Positions 36,109 through 49,070 of a stretch of DNA of 64,000 nt are shown here, in pieces; within the stretch, counting starts at the first letter, position 1, and each line of letters begins with the position of its first letter. The notes under the pieces are model-generated. The model was not told the DNA's origin, made no database searches, and saw nothing but the letters and a program-made list of their open reading frames with translations. The position numbers were made by a program, and so were the translations under genes. The DNA is from Rhizophagus irregularis (lineage: Eukaryota; Glomeromycota; Glomeromycetes; Glomerales; Glomeraceae): positions 2,232,001-2,296,000 of the forward strand of contig NC_089430.1 of assembly GCF_026210795.1 (NCBI RefSeq), written 5' to 3'.

Positions 36109-36292
36109 CCCTATAAAAAAAATCATTTCGTTTTTTATATTACATCTTTTTTCCGTAAAAGGCTCATATTTCCGGAATTAATGACCTTATATCACGGAAT
36201 TTGTCAAATTATTTATATTTTTTGTGAATGGATCCATGAAAGACTCATTTGCGGAGTTTTTACAGAAATAACGGATAAAATTTTTTATAGGG
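36109..36292. mobile_element. 184-bp MITE, ccctgtaaaaa family, copy 3
   Basis: It starts ccctataaaaaaaatcattt and ends ggataaaattttttataggg, in the same orientation as copy 1. It lies only 175 bp from copy 2. Confidence 0.8.
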
Positions 36293-36375
36293 CTTTTGGG
36301 ATCCCATTATTTTATAGATGGTCAACCTGACATCAAATCAGTTTCTGATTTTAGCAAAATGGTTAGCCCTCAAGT

Positions 36376-36592
36376 GGCATCTTTGAAGAATTAAAGGAAT
36401 GGTTCTATATGTAAAAATTGGTGAGAATCAATCTAGTATTTTACCATTTATTTTCGATTTTTTTTTCAAATCCCTACGACGGGCCCAAAATTAATATTGA
36501 TTCCGAAATAATTACAGTTCGACATGTTGAATTAATCTCAAAATGGATCGATAAATTAGAAAATACAGATGAGAGGAAAGCCAATCAAAAAT
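36376..36592 (+). pseudogene. Relic of a TLDc/BTB-type protein
   Basis: Short in-order pieces read GIFEELKEWFY, then FFSNPYDGPKINIDSEIITV and RHVELISKWIDKLENTDE, broken by TAA after FYM and by frameshifts. The INIDSEIIT.RH.ELISKWIDKLE block is the entry to the TLDc domain as I recall it from an expanded Rhizophagus family of BTB-TLDc proteins. Flanks on both sides have no matching domain. Confidence 0.5.
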
Positions 36593-37069
36593 AATTCATT
36601 GTTCATAATTTACTTGCAAAAAGAAGTACAATTTAATTTAAAAATAGCTTATAAAACTTTATTAAGATCATACATTTAGTCCATACATTCCTTAATACAT
36701 TGATATAATGTAAATAAAAATAAATAAAAAGATAAATAAAAAAATATTAGCTTAAGTTATAGGGCAATAAAGTTTTAGTTTTTACGATGTTTACTAAACG
36801 ATTTTTCTTAAATAATTGACATAATTGGCCTAATTATCACCATTTACTGTATCAGCGTATGTTTCTTTAATATGATATCCTTATGTTGAAGTTCATTAAG
36901 TTCTTATTGGTAAAATTAATAAATTAAATAATATTGCAATTTAAAAACATATATAAATATTTCCATATTTTTAAAACTAATATACTGCAGTAGCTAATTG
37001 GAATTGTTGTAATCAATAAAAGAAATAATTTGAAAAACTCAGAATTTCAAATAAGTCAGACATTAATAA

Positions 37070-38512
37070 TTACAATAAAAGATTATGTGAAATTCCACGA
37101 AGAAAATCCATTAATGAATGATTTGATCGATCGATAACCATTGCTCTAATTCTGTTCTCTTTATCAATTATCTTTTGTTTTAGTTTTGGACGCGGTTCAC
37201 CACGAAGAATACTTCCAATTTGCAATTCTGATTGTTGCTGTTCCTTTTGAACCTCCTTAATAATAGTATGAACTCCTGCATGTGTTTGACTAATCAATCT
37301 TCCCCAACGATTAAACCAATCTTCGACGTAATGTTGTTTTCTTAGAATATCTAATTCCACTGAATCATGTACTGACCATAATTGTGGTGGAAAAGGGGGT
37401 GGGATGCGAGTTACAATTTCATTTTGAAATTGTTGTTGCATTATTCCATGTATATAATTTTCCTCAAACCATTGTACAACATCATTTGTTTCTGGCGGCA
37501 TTCTTGATTTTAGAGTATCAAATGCCATGGTAATTTCATTTGATGGCAAGAATGCTAAGGCAAATAAGTGGCGTAACATAAGACTCATATTCTCATTAGT
37601 ACCATATTGAACTGCTAAACCATAATCTTGTATTTTTCTCCAGCCATCTTGTCCTAAGTGAAAAAAGCAGCCTTTATTAATAACACCAGGAAATACTTCA
37701 CGTAATGCATCAATTGCTGCCTTTTCAAAATGGGTAATGATTTTTGATGGTTTTAATTGAATATCATTTTGTTCAGCAAATTCAATCAAATCTTGAAATA
37801 ATGATTGGTAAAGCTCTTTGGATTTACCAGTCATCAATCCATATACCAATGGAAGAAATCTATAATTATCTTCTGCACCAATAGGAGCGTGGATAGTATA
37901 TAATTGGCAAAAGGTTGTTGAAGTTGTTTTAAATAAACCATCCATAATCCAAAATGATGATTGGGATAAAAGCTGAATATTAGCTTTTGTAGTAAATAAA
38001 ACAATTCGCTCATCTCCAATTCTAGAGTCTTTAACTAAAAATAATTCTCCACTTAGAGTGTAACGGAGTGAATCAGGAATATTGGCTTCATCAAGATTTA
38101 GCGGATCTGGTGGCATATTTGCTCTTCTAACACGTTTAATTTTCATACGAAGAGCATTTTGTGATGGTATATAAGGGTAAATTTCTTGCGAAGTATTAGT
38201 AATGTTGTTGTGAATAATTTGCGCGGGTTGATCAGTACTTTCTTGAGCTTGAAGTTTTATTTGAGCGACAACTTTTGCAACTTCAGCATTACTAGCTTGA
38301 GGTGCATGATTATGATCATTAAACTTTCGAAGGTAATGTGATCCATTAATTAACGTTGTTGTTGCTCGTCCTTTGCAATTTTCGGATTTTCTTTTCTCAC
38401 AGCACCAATAATAAATATCTTCTCGATTCCGTTCTTTTACCATTAAATAACCACGGACATTAATCTTGTCATTCCCTTTTTGAGATGGTACGACTTCGCA
38501 AATTTCATCCAT
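37070..38512 (-). CDS. FLYWCH zinc-finger MULE transposase-like protein
   Basis: A single-exon gene of 480 residues from MDEICEVVPS; an ATG 33 nt upstream (38545) would add 11 hydrophobic residues. An N-terminal FLYWCH finger is visible: YYWCC (Cys37/38), Cys46 and HNH (His67, His69). The MULE RNase-H-like core follows: Asp191 in the MDGLFKTT strand, QLYTIHAP, PLVYGLMTGK, then KIITHFEKAAIDAL, where the family normally has a catalytic Asp in xDFE but this protein has His261 (codon CAT, one base from GAT). Next come a CFFH motif (Cys282, His285) and a candidate third acidic residue, Glu326 in LPSNE. The frame is otherwise intact, with no C-terminal loss. It binds DNA ends by the finger and would cut them with the DDE core; the missing Asp suggests it is inactive or domesticated. 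Terminal inverted repeats around it were not found. The 9-10 bp duplications of two small elements in this window fit a MULE mobiliser. Confidence 0.85.
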   Translation of the reverse strand: MDEICEVVPSQKGNDKINVRGYLMVKERNREDIYYWCCEKRKSENCKGRATTTLINGSHYLRKFNDHNHAPQASNAEVAKVVAQIKLQAQESTDQPAQIIHNNITNTSQEIYPYIPSQNALRMKIKRVRRANMPPDPLNLDEANIPDSLRYTLSGELFLVKDSRIGDERIVLFTTKANIQLLSQSSFWIMDGLFKTTSTTFCQLYTIHAPIGAEDNYRFLPLVYGLMTGKSKELYQSLFQDLIEFAEQNDIQLKPSKIITHFEKAAIDALREVFPGVINKGCFFHLGQDGWRKIQDYGLAVQYGTNENMSLMLRHLFALAFLPSNEITMAFDTLKSRMPPETNDVVQWFEENYIHGIMQQQFQNEIVTRIPPPFPPQLWSVHDSVELDILRKQHYVEDWFNRWGRLISQTHAGVHTIIKEVQKEQQQSELQIGSILRGEPRPKLKQKIIDKENRIRAMVIDRSNHSLMDFLRGISHNLLL

Positions 38513-38545
38513 TTTATAGGTTATTTGAAAACATAAAATAATCAA

Positions 38546-40923
38546 AGGTGATAAAGTAATTTATGTAAAAAAAATCTTTTGATTCTTGTTATAAAGATTT
38601 TGTTAAAAAATCTTTAACGAAAGCTCAATAAGATATGTATATATATTTATTAAACTTTTGTTAAAATTTCTTTTATGCTTTTAGTTTTCAACGTTCTATA
38701 AAATAGTTTGATAAATAGTTTTTTTTGTCAATATATATATTTTTTTCGTTAAGGTTTAGTAATTCAAAATAAGGATTTTGTGCGCGCCAAGTTAGAGTTG
38801 ATCGTGCGATATTCCAAACAGTTACACCTCTATTACACACACAAGGAATGTATAAACACAGAGCCCGATTTGATTTTGGGATAGTGACATTTCAGGATGT
38901 ATATCGTGGAATTGAATTCCACCGAATAGTACTTTGATTTGGTGAAACGCTTAATTTCTCATATTATCTTTATTCATGCCAATAATATCGGATAATTTGA
39001 TTATGTACAGATCGGCTAAACTCGTGGACCGACAGAAATGATCGACCCGTGGCTCATGTATTGGACCGAATCTATACGATTCCTCATTTGGAAAACGGAT
39101 AAAATATGGTGCGTTTGATAATATTATATTTGCTTCATAAGTTAATAACTGTAATACATATAAGCAAGAATATATCCTAATCCTTGATTCTTCACAAATA
39201 CAATAAAGATAAAAAACCGCTTCAAATGACCTGATTATCCACACTAATACCTTCCTTATTTCATTCATACTTAAAACGCAATTACCTTATATGCTTACAT
39301 TTAATTGTAAATAAGGAAGATTCTGCGAAAACATTCTTTTTTTGTCTTTTTTTGTTAATTCAATAGAAAATGAATTAGTTAAATTGACTCGGAAATTATG
39401 GCATTGCATTTGGAGACAAAATTATTCTGCATACTTAGTATTATTACTATGTAGCACTAATATAAATGATCAACTTCCCATAATTCCATGGGAAATTCGG
39501 CTCGAAAGCTGGGTCCGGATGATCGACATCCATGAATTTTGAATAAGCCATCCGGATGATCAACATCCTAATTAGTTACACTTATGAAAAAATAATTATC
39601 CGGATGTTCAGTTTAGTCAAATTCTGGACATTCCGTGTCTCCAAATCGGGCTCGTTTTGTCCAATTTTTTTTTTTGTCCGGAATTTGAGTAATGAAAAAT
39701 TGAGAAGGAAAACTATATATTTTTTAGACATTTTCTGGATATGTATTATCTAGGAAAAAATTCAAATTTCCCTCTTTATACAAAATTATTGATAATGTTA
39801 GCCGAATTTATAAATTTCATAATTTAAATTATCGAAGTCCAAATTTAGAAGCAGAACGGTGTCGTACTAAGTGTCATACATCACAACTTTTCACATGTTG
39901 ATTATCTTCGATCATAGGAAATTCTAATTCAATTAGCATTTCTTTAAGTTTGTACTTAAAATTTTATCGTAGACTTTTTTTAAAAAGAGAAAAAAATAGC
40001 ATAAATATGACAATCATGTCATGATAGATGACTGAAACATAATATGCATAAAATATCCGTATTATTGCGAAATATATTCCGGACGATAACTTCCATACTA
40101 ATATATTATAAATTTAAAAAATTTAAAAATTTAAATTTATTTAAAACGTTTATTAGGAAATTAAATTGATCCACATGTTACATATTCAATATATTAAAGA
40201 GGGGGTAAAGAGATCGGCTTGCACCGGCAAGTCAAATGTCCGACAACTTTCTGTAAAAAAAAGTATTACTTAAATAAATTGATGCAATTATTTTATAAAA
40301 ACGTGCTTATCTAATATATTGACTGATGGAATAAATAAACTATAAATAAACTATTATTAGATATCCTTTTGTTCTTATTTCTATTTTTATTTTAATTTTT
40401 ATTTCCATTTTTATTTTTATTTTCAATAATTGAATTATAAAATTAATATGTATCTTATTATTATTCAGTGAATTTACAGTTTCAAATCACTTTGGAAAGT
40501 AAATATTTTCTTTGCATTGTAATAATTCAGGATTATTAAAGTAATTTACATAGCCTTATGATAGTGATTGCCGACATTTTATTTTACTTGCGTAAATATT
40601 AATAAATTAAATATAATAATAGACGAAATTAGGACGAATTGCGTGAAAAAGATTGAAATACTTGGAATTAAAATCTTCAAACTCTTAAGAAATCGCATTT
40701 CGGAAAACATTTCTCTTATCAAATATAGTATAGCACGATCTTCAGGATTATAGGGTTATTTATTACGACTACAGCAGCCTAGTGAATACGAATAAATTAT
40801 TCATACTCGCTAATACGTGATTACTGCGCCATTGCCATATAATAATCCGCAGCAACACGTGATTGTGAGACTTGCCTTATAGTTGTGCGTACGACTCGTA
40901 GCTAAAAACTACCGGATACATTA
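38546..40923. other. Intergenic stretch
   Basis: No supported gene. A GC-richer segment at 38760-39110 and a cluster of ccggatgatc(g/a)acatcc repeats at 39510-39610 stand out. A 105-codon minus-strand frame (38951-39268) has no recognisable features. Confidence 0.3.
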
Positions 40924-41115
40924 CAGCTGATTTCAAAAAGGTCTGGATACTTAACAAATTTTAAAGAACTCGTAAATATTCGGTAAAGCTTGATATAAAA
41001 TAAAAATTATACGTTAATTTTGGAGTACTATTCCGAGAATGGTGGTATAATTTTATCTTATTTTTAGCTTTACCGAATATTTCCGAGTTTGTCCTGTACA
41101 TTATGAAATCAGCTG
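40924..41115. mobile_element. 192-bp TA-flanked MITE, CAGCTGATTTCATAAT family
   Basis: The ends are cagctgatttca and tgaaatcagctg, flanked by TA (40922-40923, 41116-41117). The interior ggagtactattccgag and taccgaatatttccgag blocks are homologous to 28862-29021. Confidence 0.85.
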
Positions 41116-41237
41116 TAAATCCAAACAATTACAAAAAAATGCGATTTTTTATAGAAAACATAGAGCTCGGGAACGATAATTACTTGGTTAATTAACTGGT
41201 TAAAAACGATACTCATCGGTCAATCAACTAGATTAAT

Positions 41238-41405
41238 TAGGTTATACTAATTCGCCTCTAGTTCCATTGATTCTGACTAGTGAACCGGGTCCAATTGATC
41301 AACATCTGGAATGTTTTGATTTTGTAATCATTTGTAATCATCCGGACCCATGTCATTTACACATCGGATCCAATGGGAACCTGAGGCGAAAATTAGTATA
41401 ACCTA
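41238..41405. mobile_element. 168-bp MITE with taggttatactaatt ends
   Basis: The inverted ends are taggttatactaattcgcct and (inverse of) aggcgaaaattagtataacc, extending over about 30 bp with small mismatches (gttcca/tgggaac). The interior is catccgga-type sequence. The target duplication is not clear. Confidence 0.7.
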
Positions 41406-43627
41406 TTGGGCCAGAATAATTATCCGGTTAAAAATGCGTTAATTATGGTAAAATTGTAATGCCGGCCGGAATTAAGGTTTTGGACGTTACCGTATATAAT
41501 TAAGAAAAGGGAAATGAATTCAGCGATCTTCAAACAAAAATTAACTTTCGATTTATATTTTATTATTTTATTATTTTATATAAATTAACTTTGATATAAT
41601 TGATACTTCTGTTATCTGCTGTTAAGGAATGTATAAGCGCAAATTTTGCATAAAATAAACATATATTTCATATGAATAAATTGAGAAACGTATTTAAAGT
41701 TTTTTGCATCGGTTTCTAGCTCTAAAATAATTGCAAGCTTTTTTTCATTATGAGATTATTTGAAATCGCTATAATTCATTAAAATGTAGATATTTCTAAA
41801 TTAAATACTGTAGTTGATCTTAAAAATTTTCCGCTAATCGTAATTACCGTCACGCAGAAATAGCATTAGATTATGTAACAGAACCCTGTCGTACACTTTC
41901 AAAATAGATTTGTCGCACTGTGATATAAATTTCCTTTTAAGATGATCGCGTGTAGCTACTTTTTGTCGTACATTAAATAGTCTACAAGAAAAAAGGAAAA
42001 AAGATCCGTCGTACGCTTATAACAAAGATTAATTGTACGATACACTTTCAGCCAAGTTGAAAATTATTATATAAAAATTGGATTAAAATTTTTCCAATAA
42101 AAAAATCTGACTCCACTGTATTTTTTCACTTACAAAAGCTGGTAAGCATTGAGGAAAATTTTAGTTATCTACATCATACATGAATCCTATGAATGCTGAT
42201 ACAATTAATATATAGCGATGAATTTCCCTTTCCCCGTTTCACAACTAATAAAAAAATATACCGATATTATATATGATTTCACGATATAAAATAATTCCTT
42301 TGCCCTTTTATAGTAATACATATACCAATATTTTGGTTACACTGGGTTACACTGATCTTAATTTACGATCATATGCATATGAGTTTTGAAATTATTATTG
42401 GTTGATCAAAAGTTAATCATAATGCTGGAAAGAGCTAGATTTTGCCCGCATTATAATTTGCTACCGAATTACATGTACCGATATTTTGATATACCGATAA
42501 TTTTTTCCTAAAAAAGCTGTATCAGTATATACAATGTGTATAGAAGTTTGACTTGTACATTTTACAATTTTGTACAAACATACAGTATTTCTGCTGATGT
42601 TGTACACTTGAGCAAAATTTTGCTGGACACTTTGGCAATTTCTCAAACAGAGTTCATTATGTAAAAAATTTTCATATTCAGGGGCCCTGTTTAAGTTTAA
42701 CTCAGAAAATATTGCAACCCGTCGATTGAGGCAGCAATATGATCTTTCTTTTCTTTTCTCTATTTTATGATTATTCATTTATATTTAACATTTTATCTAT
42801 TGTCTCATTTACTGCATTTATTGTTAAAGAATACATTTGTTTTTCGCATATATACTCGTCTCTGTCACCATCAAGGCAATCCTTATTAATTTTAATTCTG
42901 GCCGAATTTATAATTCCAGTCAGGATTAATGAAATCATGCGCAAGGCCGTAGCTAATGCGATAATCTATACAGCGTCAAAATCTAGTTATAGGCTTAGCT
43001 ATTTAGCAAAAATAGGAGCGTTATCTTCAAATATTATTCGAATTAACCATAGAAACAATAATTTATTATTCGATGGGACAAATTCAATAATCATTGATAG
43101 AAATATAAGAAAAACCTTAGGGAAGGGAAAGGCCAATCCTACTCATCTCAGGAGTCTAGTCCACTAATTAGATAGTAAATTAGGAAGGAATCAGGGAGAC
43201 CATAGAAGAGACACTACCTATTATGCTACTAATTATCTATACCTAATAGTCATACTAAAGGTGGAAGGAATCAAACTATCAAAGGGAGGGGAGGAAGAGC
43301 CCCGAGTATGATACAGTATATATATACGAACAGAATTCAAATAATATATGTTTCAACAAGTTTTTAGATCATGAACATTTATCCTTTACACTTCATAACA
43401 AAATTGATTGGTGCTGGATCACAATCTACATCTTTAAAGCAAATTAACTAATTAACTTATATTACACTCACGTAATAAACACTTTAATGTTTCCACTACA
43501 ATCATCTTTGGACATGCACCAACAGCATAACAGCATACAAACTTTGTCATAAATGTAACAAATTGTCAATCTTAAAAAGAAAGAAGTTCGGGTTTCACCT
43601 TGTATAATGTAATACACTTAGATCTTA
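41406..43627. other. Intergenic stretch with a degraded TA-element
   Basis: At 42205-42545 is a diverged relative of the 7037-7459 element (cccgtttcacaactaataaa, gttacactggg, gcccgcattataatttgctaccg, taccgatattttgatatacc). A 142-codon plus frame (42739-43167) has no family features; its N-terminal half is only hydrophobic AT-rich codons. A purine-rich block lies at 43110-43310. Confidence 0.35.
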
Positions 43628-43720
43628 CACATATTTTCCCAATACTATACCTCGTACGTCAAATACTCTTACCGTTTCTGTTAAAACAGTGTCTCCACTG
43701 GCAGAAAATCCACCGCCCAA
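43628..43720 (-). pseudogene. Orphan last exon, unrecognised
   Basis: On the minus strand a good acceptor (ccaaatttcag) is followed by GLGGGFSASGDTVLTET, then VRVFDVRGIVLGKYV and TAA near 43628. The GC-richer codons and the clean stop make it look like a true terminal exon, but no upstream exon could be found within 1 kb. It may be a displaced gene end. Confidence 0.3.
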
Positions 43721-44559
43721 TCCTCTGAAATTTGGATACGTTAGTCATCTAATAATTTTTTACACAATGGACCTTGGTTACAACATATTTCTTCTAATTT
43801 ACAGTAACCACGTTCCCTAGGTTATAGGTCATTCCATTTTATATAGCTCTTTTTTTAGTTTTATCTATTAACGAAGGAGTAGGTTTGCCAATATGGAGAA
43901 TGGCAATATGAAGAATAGATCTTATCGTGTTAACCATCTTATTTTTTACTAACTGAAGTCATAGACATGTATATTATATTCTCCGTAATTATTCTTCTAA
44001 ATAAAATAAAAATAAAGTCCAATTATAGCGACTTTTGTTAAAAGGTCGCAAACCGCAAGAAATTGCAAATTATCGTTGCATTAAATAATGCCTATACAAA
44101 CTGATTTTAGGATGCCAAATATCAAAGAAATTCACGATAATTCACTCAAATAATAATATTTATTAAGTCACAATGTTTTTTTACTACAATATTTTCTAAT
44201 GAAATTTGCATATCCATACTTTATTATCTAAATTATTCTCCTATTATCTGTAGTAAGTTATTAAAGTTTCTTGCAAAAAAGAATAATATGATCTTTGAGA
44301 GCATATCGTGTTGAACTTTTTTAGATTATAAAATTCTTGTAAAAAATAAAAAATCTATTAATAGTATCAAAATTATAATAGTATGAAAGGTAAAATTGTT
44401 TCGCTGATCATGGGATGCGACTGCTATGTAATAAAACAACGGGTCCCTTAATATATACGATATTAACGTACGAACTAGCAGGAGTTAACGCTATCACGTG
44501 CAAGTGCATAACTCCTCAATTCTGGTAGGATGTACGTACACCCTGTACGTTTAGGTACG

Positions 44560-44910
44560 TTTCGCCGAAAATGGTAGCGATTAACATTTTTATAATAAAT
44601 ATTCATCGCGCAATGAGTAACTGATAATAACTTTATATTCCGAAAACATAAAAGTAAAACTCATCTGATCCAAAAATTTTTCTAGGAAAGATTAATGTAT
44701 TTAATATAAAAACAATAAAATAACCAAATGGAATAAATAATTTTTCGGCGAAATGTCCATTCCATTCGGCAAATGTCCATTCGATAAAAAGCTTCGGTGA
44801 AACGGAATTCGGTGAAACGCCCCTTCGGCGAAATATCCCTTTGGGGAAATATACCTTCGGCGAAATAGCTTCGGCGAAATGAGTTTCGGTGAAATCGATA
44901 CCACGTTAAG
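44560..44910. mobile_element. Foldback element of ttcgccgaa units, copy 2
   Basis: A short left arm (gtttcgccgaaaatggtagc at about 44560) is followed by an AT-rich middle and a long right arm of ttcggcgaaat/ggtgaaac units (44745-44900). The middle (ttttctaggaaagattaatg, aaacaataaaataaccaaat) is the inverse of the middle of the 48-kb copy. Confidence 0.65.
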
Positions 44911-46221
44911 GACACCCATAGCGTTATATACGAAGGATTTACTAATTTACCCCAATTTTCTGATTATAGGATTAGGGCTAGGGCAGTGATGTGCTCTTAG
45001 GAATTTGGAAGCACTATTGGAAGCACCTTTGGAAGATTGGAAGCACTATTGAACCACCTTTGGAAAGATTGGAAGCGTAATTTTCTAATAAAACCATTTG
45101 GATTGAAAGCTTCCTACCAAATTTTTATTACAAATGCACATCTGCGTTAGGTAGGTTATTTAGCACATCCTTTTTTCCTTATAAACTCGGTTTTTTTTAG
45201 TATGAAAATCCCTATTTGTCACCCCTAAATATGGGGTAAATTAGTGGTAATCTACCCCCATTACGAATATTACGAAAAGAAAGATGAAAGGTGGCTGAAA
45301 ATCACATGGCAAAATTTAATTGGTGATCGGGCAAAATTTTGCCCACATTATCGAATCACGAATCACGAATTTAATAGTTGTAATAATAAATATACTTTGC
45401 ATAACTTTAACTAAATATATATATAATTCTATAAGTTGACCTTTATTATTATTGTACGATATATAGTTATTTTTCAAAAAATTATTTTATTTTTTTTTTC
45501 TCATTTTATTATAAGTAATTATTTTTATGTATAATAAATCGTTAGAATTTTCAGAGATTTGTTTCCATTGTAACCACATTTGGATAATTTTTGAATATTC
45601 GAAAATGAAATAAATAAATAATTATTAATGAATTCTCTTGCGTACTGAATATTTCTTGTTATTGGATTCTTCAATTAATTCTTCAAATTGATTATTGTTT
45701 ATATCAATCATATTCTTTTGTAATACTTACTAAATAAACGTAATTTAAGTATAAAATTAATGAATAATGTTATTTTAATCCTAATTATATTAAAATTACC
45801 TTTATCGTATTTGATTCTTCAATTATTCAATTAACGTTTCAAGTTTACAGTCAAACCTCTACGATACAGCTTTTTGGGGAAAAAAATATCGGATATAGGA
45901 TTATTGGTACATGTAATTCTTTAGCAAATTATAATGCGGTTCAAAATCTAGTTCTTGCCAGCATTATGGTTAACTTTTTAGCCAACCAATAATAATTTCA
46001 AAATTCATATGATCGTTAACTCAGCCAAATTTATGGTGCTGGGCAAACTTAAGTATCAGTGTAACCAAAATATCGGTATATGTTGTTATACATTACTATA
46101 AAGGAACAAAGGAATTGTATTCATATATGTTATATCATCTAAAATGATAATATTATAAATTTATATAAAATTCGATAAACCGGATTCGGGTTGGAACCAA
46201 ATCACGTATATTGAAATACTA
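44911..46221. other. Intergenic repeat-rich stretch
   Basis: At 44995-45080 there is a microrepeat of ttggaagcac(t/c) units. From 45847 (after TA) to about 46170 lies a diverged relative of the 7037-7459 element in inverted internal order (cagtcaaacctctacgatac, tatcggatatagg, gccagcattatggttaac, cagtgtaaccaaaatatcgg); its right end is unclear. Confidence 0.45.
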
Positions 46222-46506
46222 GCCCTGTTCATTTCTGTTCTGTTCTGTTCTGTTCCGATTTTACCAAAGTTTTTAACCAATCAAATTCATTTAAAAATTG
46301 GAACAACAACCGGAACAACGCCAGATTAAAAAAATTGATGATCCGAGTGTTCCGAAATTTGAAAATGCAATACATGCTTTAATATGGTCGGTTATAAATA
46401 AACTGAACAGATTGACACCGATTTTTCTACTCAATTTATGCCTTTCTTAATTGGCTAAAATTAATTACACTAAAATCAGAACGGAACAGAACAGAAATGA
46501 ACAGGC
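46222..46506. mobile_element. 285-bp MITE with tgttctgttc ends, 5-bp duplication
   Basis: The left end is gccctgttcatttctgttct and the right end the inverse (agaacagaaatgaacaggc). The inverted repeat is about 38 bp long with an internal gttct microrepeat. TACTA occurs on both sides (46217-46221, 46507-46511). No coding capacity. Confidence 0.75.
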
Positions 46507-47229
46507 TACTATATATCGGAGTTTATTAGAAAAAGGTCATACCCAATTACCCATACTATAAATATCAGATGTTCGCAGCGCATTTGCGATTTTATTAATT
46601 AAAATAATAGAAAATTAAGTAATAATCTACGAAACTACTCATTATTAAATCACAAATCACTCGTCATACCTAATTGTACCCCACGTGTGTACTGTCGATT
46701 GTCATTTGACTCAATCGTGTCGTTCTTGCCCTATTTTCCCTATTTTCTACGTCGGGTGACCACGGGATCCACGATATTGGCTTATATTACCTATGGTTAA
46801 CAATATATTCCACTATGAAAATCCTGATGTATAAATTTTTTTCATGAAAAAAACCAATTTATTATAAACCTTTATTAATCTGGGCAAATATAAGTCACGT
46901 GACTAGTAATCAACCAATAAAAATTTAGATTTCAATTATAAAACATAAAACATTGTAGATATTTATAAAATATTTTCATATATATGTTCATAATTAATTA
47001 TTTTTTTAAAAATAATTAATGGAATTAATGGTAATTTTGGCTGAAATTAAGATACTATTACAATATTGGCCTAAATTATGAAAAATTTTGGCCTATTATA
47101 TTTGAAGTCAATCATAAAATTTAATGCTTATAACCTTTTATTTAGATATTTATTTAAAAATTTGACTGGTAGTTTAATAGTAGTTTTTTAAAATTTTGTT
47201 TTTTAAGGTGGTGAAAGTTTTTAAGCACT
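46507..47229. other. Intergenic stretch
   Basis: AT-rich sequence with a gtcacgtgac site near 46893. No gene is seen. Confidence 0.35.
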
Positions 47230-48059
47230 ACAATTATATTTTTGAGTATAGATTCCCGGCACCATATTAAAATTATAAATACACTACTATACCCATCTGA
47301 AATTCGCCATAAAATATATAATTATTCCATGTAATCGCTGTGAAATTTTTTAGAATCCCCTCCACTCGCATATTTCATTATAAACATTAATTCTTTTGTT
47401 ATACATTTAATATAAATTTATTAAAATTGTAAATTTAATAGTTTGAACTAGTATATCAAATATTTTTAGACCCAGAATATTACCTCGTTTAGAAAGTATT
47501 TATTTGGTTTAAAAATTTTTTATAGAACAACATATAAATAATACCAAATCCTCCTTCTGCTATTTTTCTAAACATTTAATTTTTGAATATGAAATCTATT
47601 TTATTTTCGGTAGATAATTAAAATTATCTTTCATAAAACTATTTATATTTAATAGATTAAAACTTTTGTTAGTATTATCAATAGAAATTTCATAATTATA
47701 TATCTACGTCCAATATACATTTTGACATTCAAATTTAGTTACAAATTATACATTGGATGTAAGTATCCAGGTAAATAAAGAATTGGAGTTGTTTTTTTTT
47801 CCAATTCAAAAGAAATTTGATAGCAGCAATTTGAACATAGCTTAGACTCAATTGATGTATTTTCATGAATTAATTTTTTACATAATTTGCAATTTTTTTT
47901 ACTTTCAATAATTTTTAAAATCTATTATTTGTAACAACTTTATTAAAATATAAGATTTTAGGATATTTATTGCACTAATCCTGAATACAACAATCTAATA
48001 TTCTTTCAATACACTGAGTATTGTTTGTACTTATATATACACATATATACACCTAAGAG

Positions 48060-48545
48060 ATTATTGGTATCGGGACTTTTGCCGAAATTATTTCGCCGAA
48101 GCCATTTACCGAATGGTCATTTCGCGACATTTTGCCGAATGGTCATGATTTCGCTGAAATATTATTTATTTTGTTTGGTTATTTTATCGTTTTATATAAA
48201 AAAATCTTTCTAGAAAAATTTTGAACTAGATGATTTTTATCAAATTTATCTCGTTGTTGTTTATACATTAACCTTTTTTTACTTTTTCGTGAATAGTAAA
48301 TATTTTCAGGAAATAAAATTACTTATTTATTGCTTAACAATAATATCAGTTGCTTGAATGTTTCATTGCGTGATGAATATTTTTTATAAAATATTAATCG
48401 CTACCATTTTCGGCGAAATGTCCATTCAGCGAAATGGAATTAGGTAATAATATGCACTTTTGGTAAAACTTCCTTTCAGCGAAACGTCCCTTTGTCGAAA
48501 CATATGTGAATGGCTTCGGCGAAATGGGTTTCGGTGAAATGAATT
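48060..48545. mobile_element. Foldback element of ttcgccgaa units, copy 3
   Basis: The arms are 48068-48160 (tttcgccgaag, gaatggtcatttcg) and 48405-48540 (ttcggcgaaatgtccattc and similar), around an AT-rich centre that is homologous in inverse to copy 2. It sits inside the kinase relic. Confidence 0.65.
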
Positions 48546-49070
48546 TTGTTCAAATAAAAGTATTGCAGAAAATTTACTAATGCAATAATCACATTTATCT
48601 ACATCATTAGTAAAAGGAATAAACATAATTGGATTAAAAGAGTTTTTTATTTTTTGAATTTGTTTGAGGATAATATGAAATCAAACTTATAAATGAAAGA
48701 TAATCAAAGTTTTCAATAAACTTCTATTTTTAAAGATTCTAATCCATTAAAAGTATATAATTCATTATAATTAGCAATTTGATTATTAATATCAGCATTA
48801 ATTTTCTATAAAATTCTTCGGGTAATAATTGATATTCTTTTGCATTTCTTATATTGAGATTGATCGTGACGCGTGCACTTCGCCACGTGATCCAATATGT
48901 GATTGACGTTCATAAACATATATAGTCCTTCGCTTTGCTCCGGACAATTAATTTTCCACACAATCTACAATACATTTCACTTTTCTCAATATAATTAATA
49001 TAATTATTATAATCATATGAGAACACTTGATTGAAATATTCAATATTCTTAATTATCAGTACATGCATGC

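Noticed and set aside
38951-39268. 105-codon minus-strand frame
   Set aside because: No recognisable domain, signal or conserved block; an open frame of this size occurs by chance in a GC-richer patch.
42739-43167. 142-codon plus-strand frame
   Set aside because: It has no motif and no splice context, and its hydrophobic half is explained by T-rich DNA; I would not call a gene on this.
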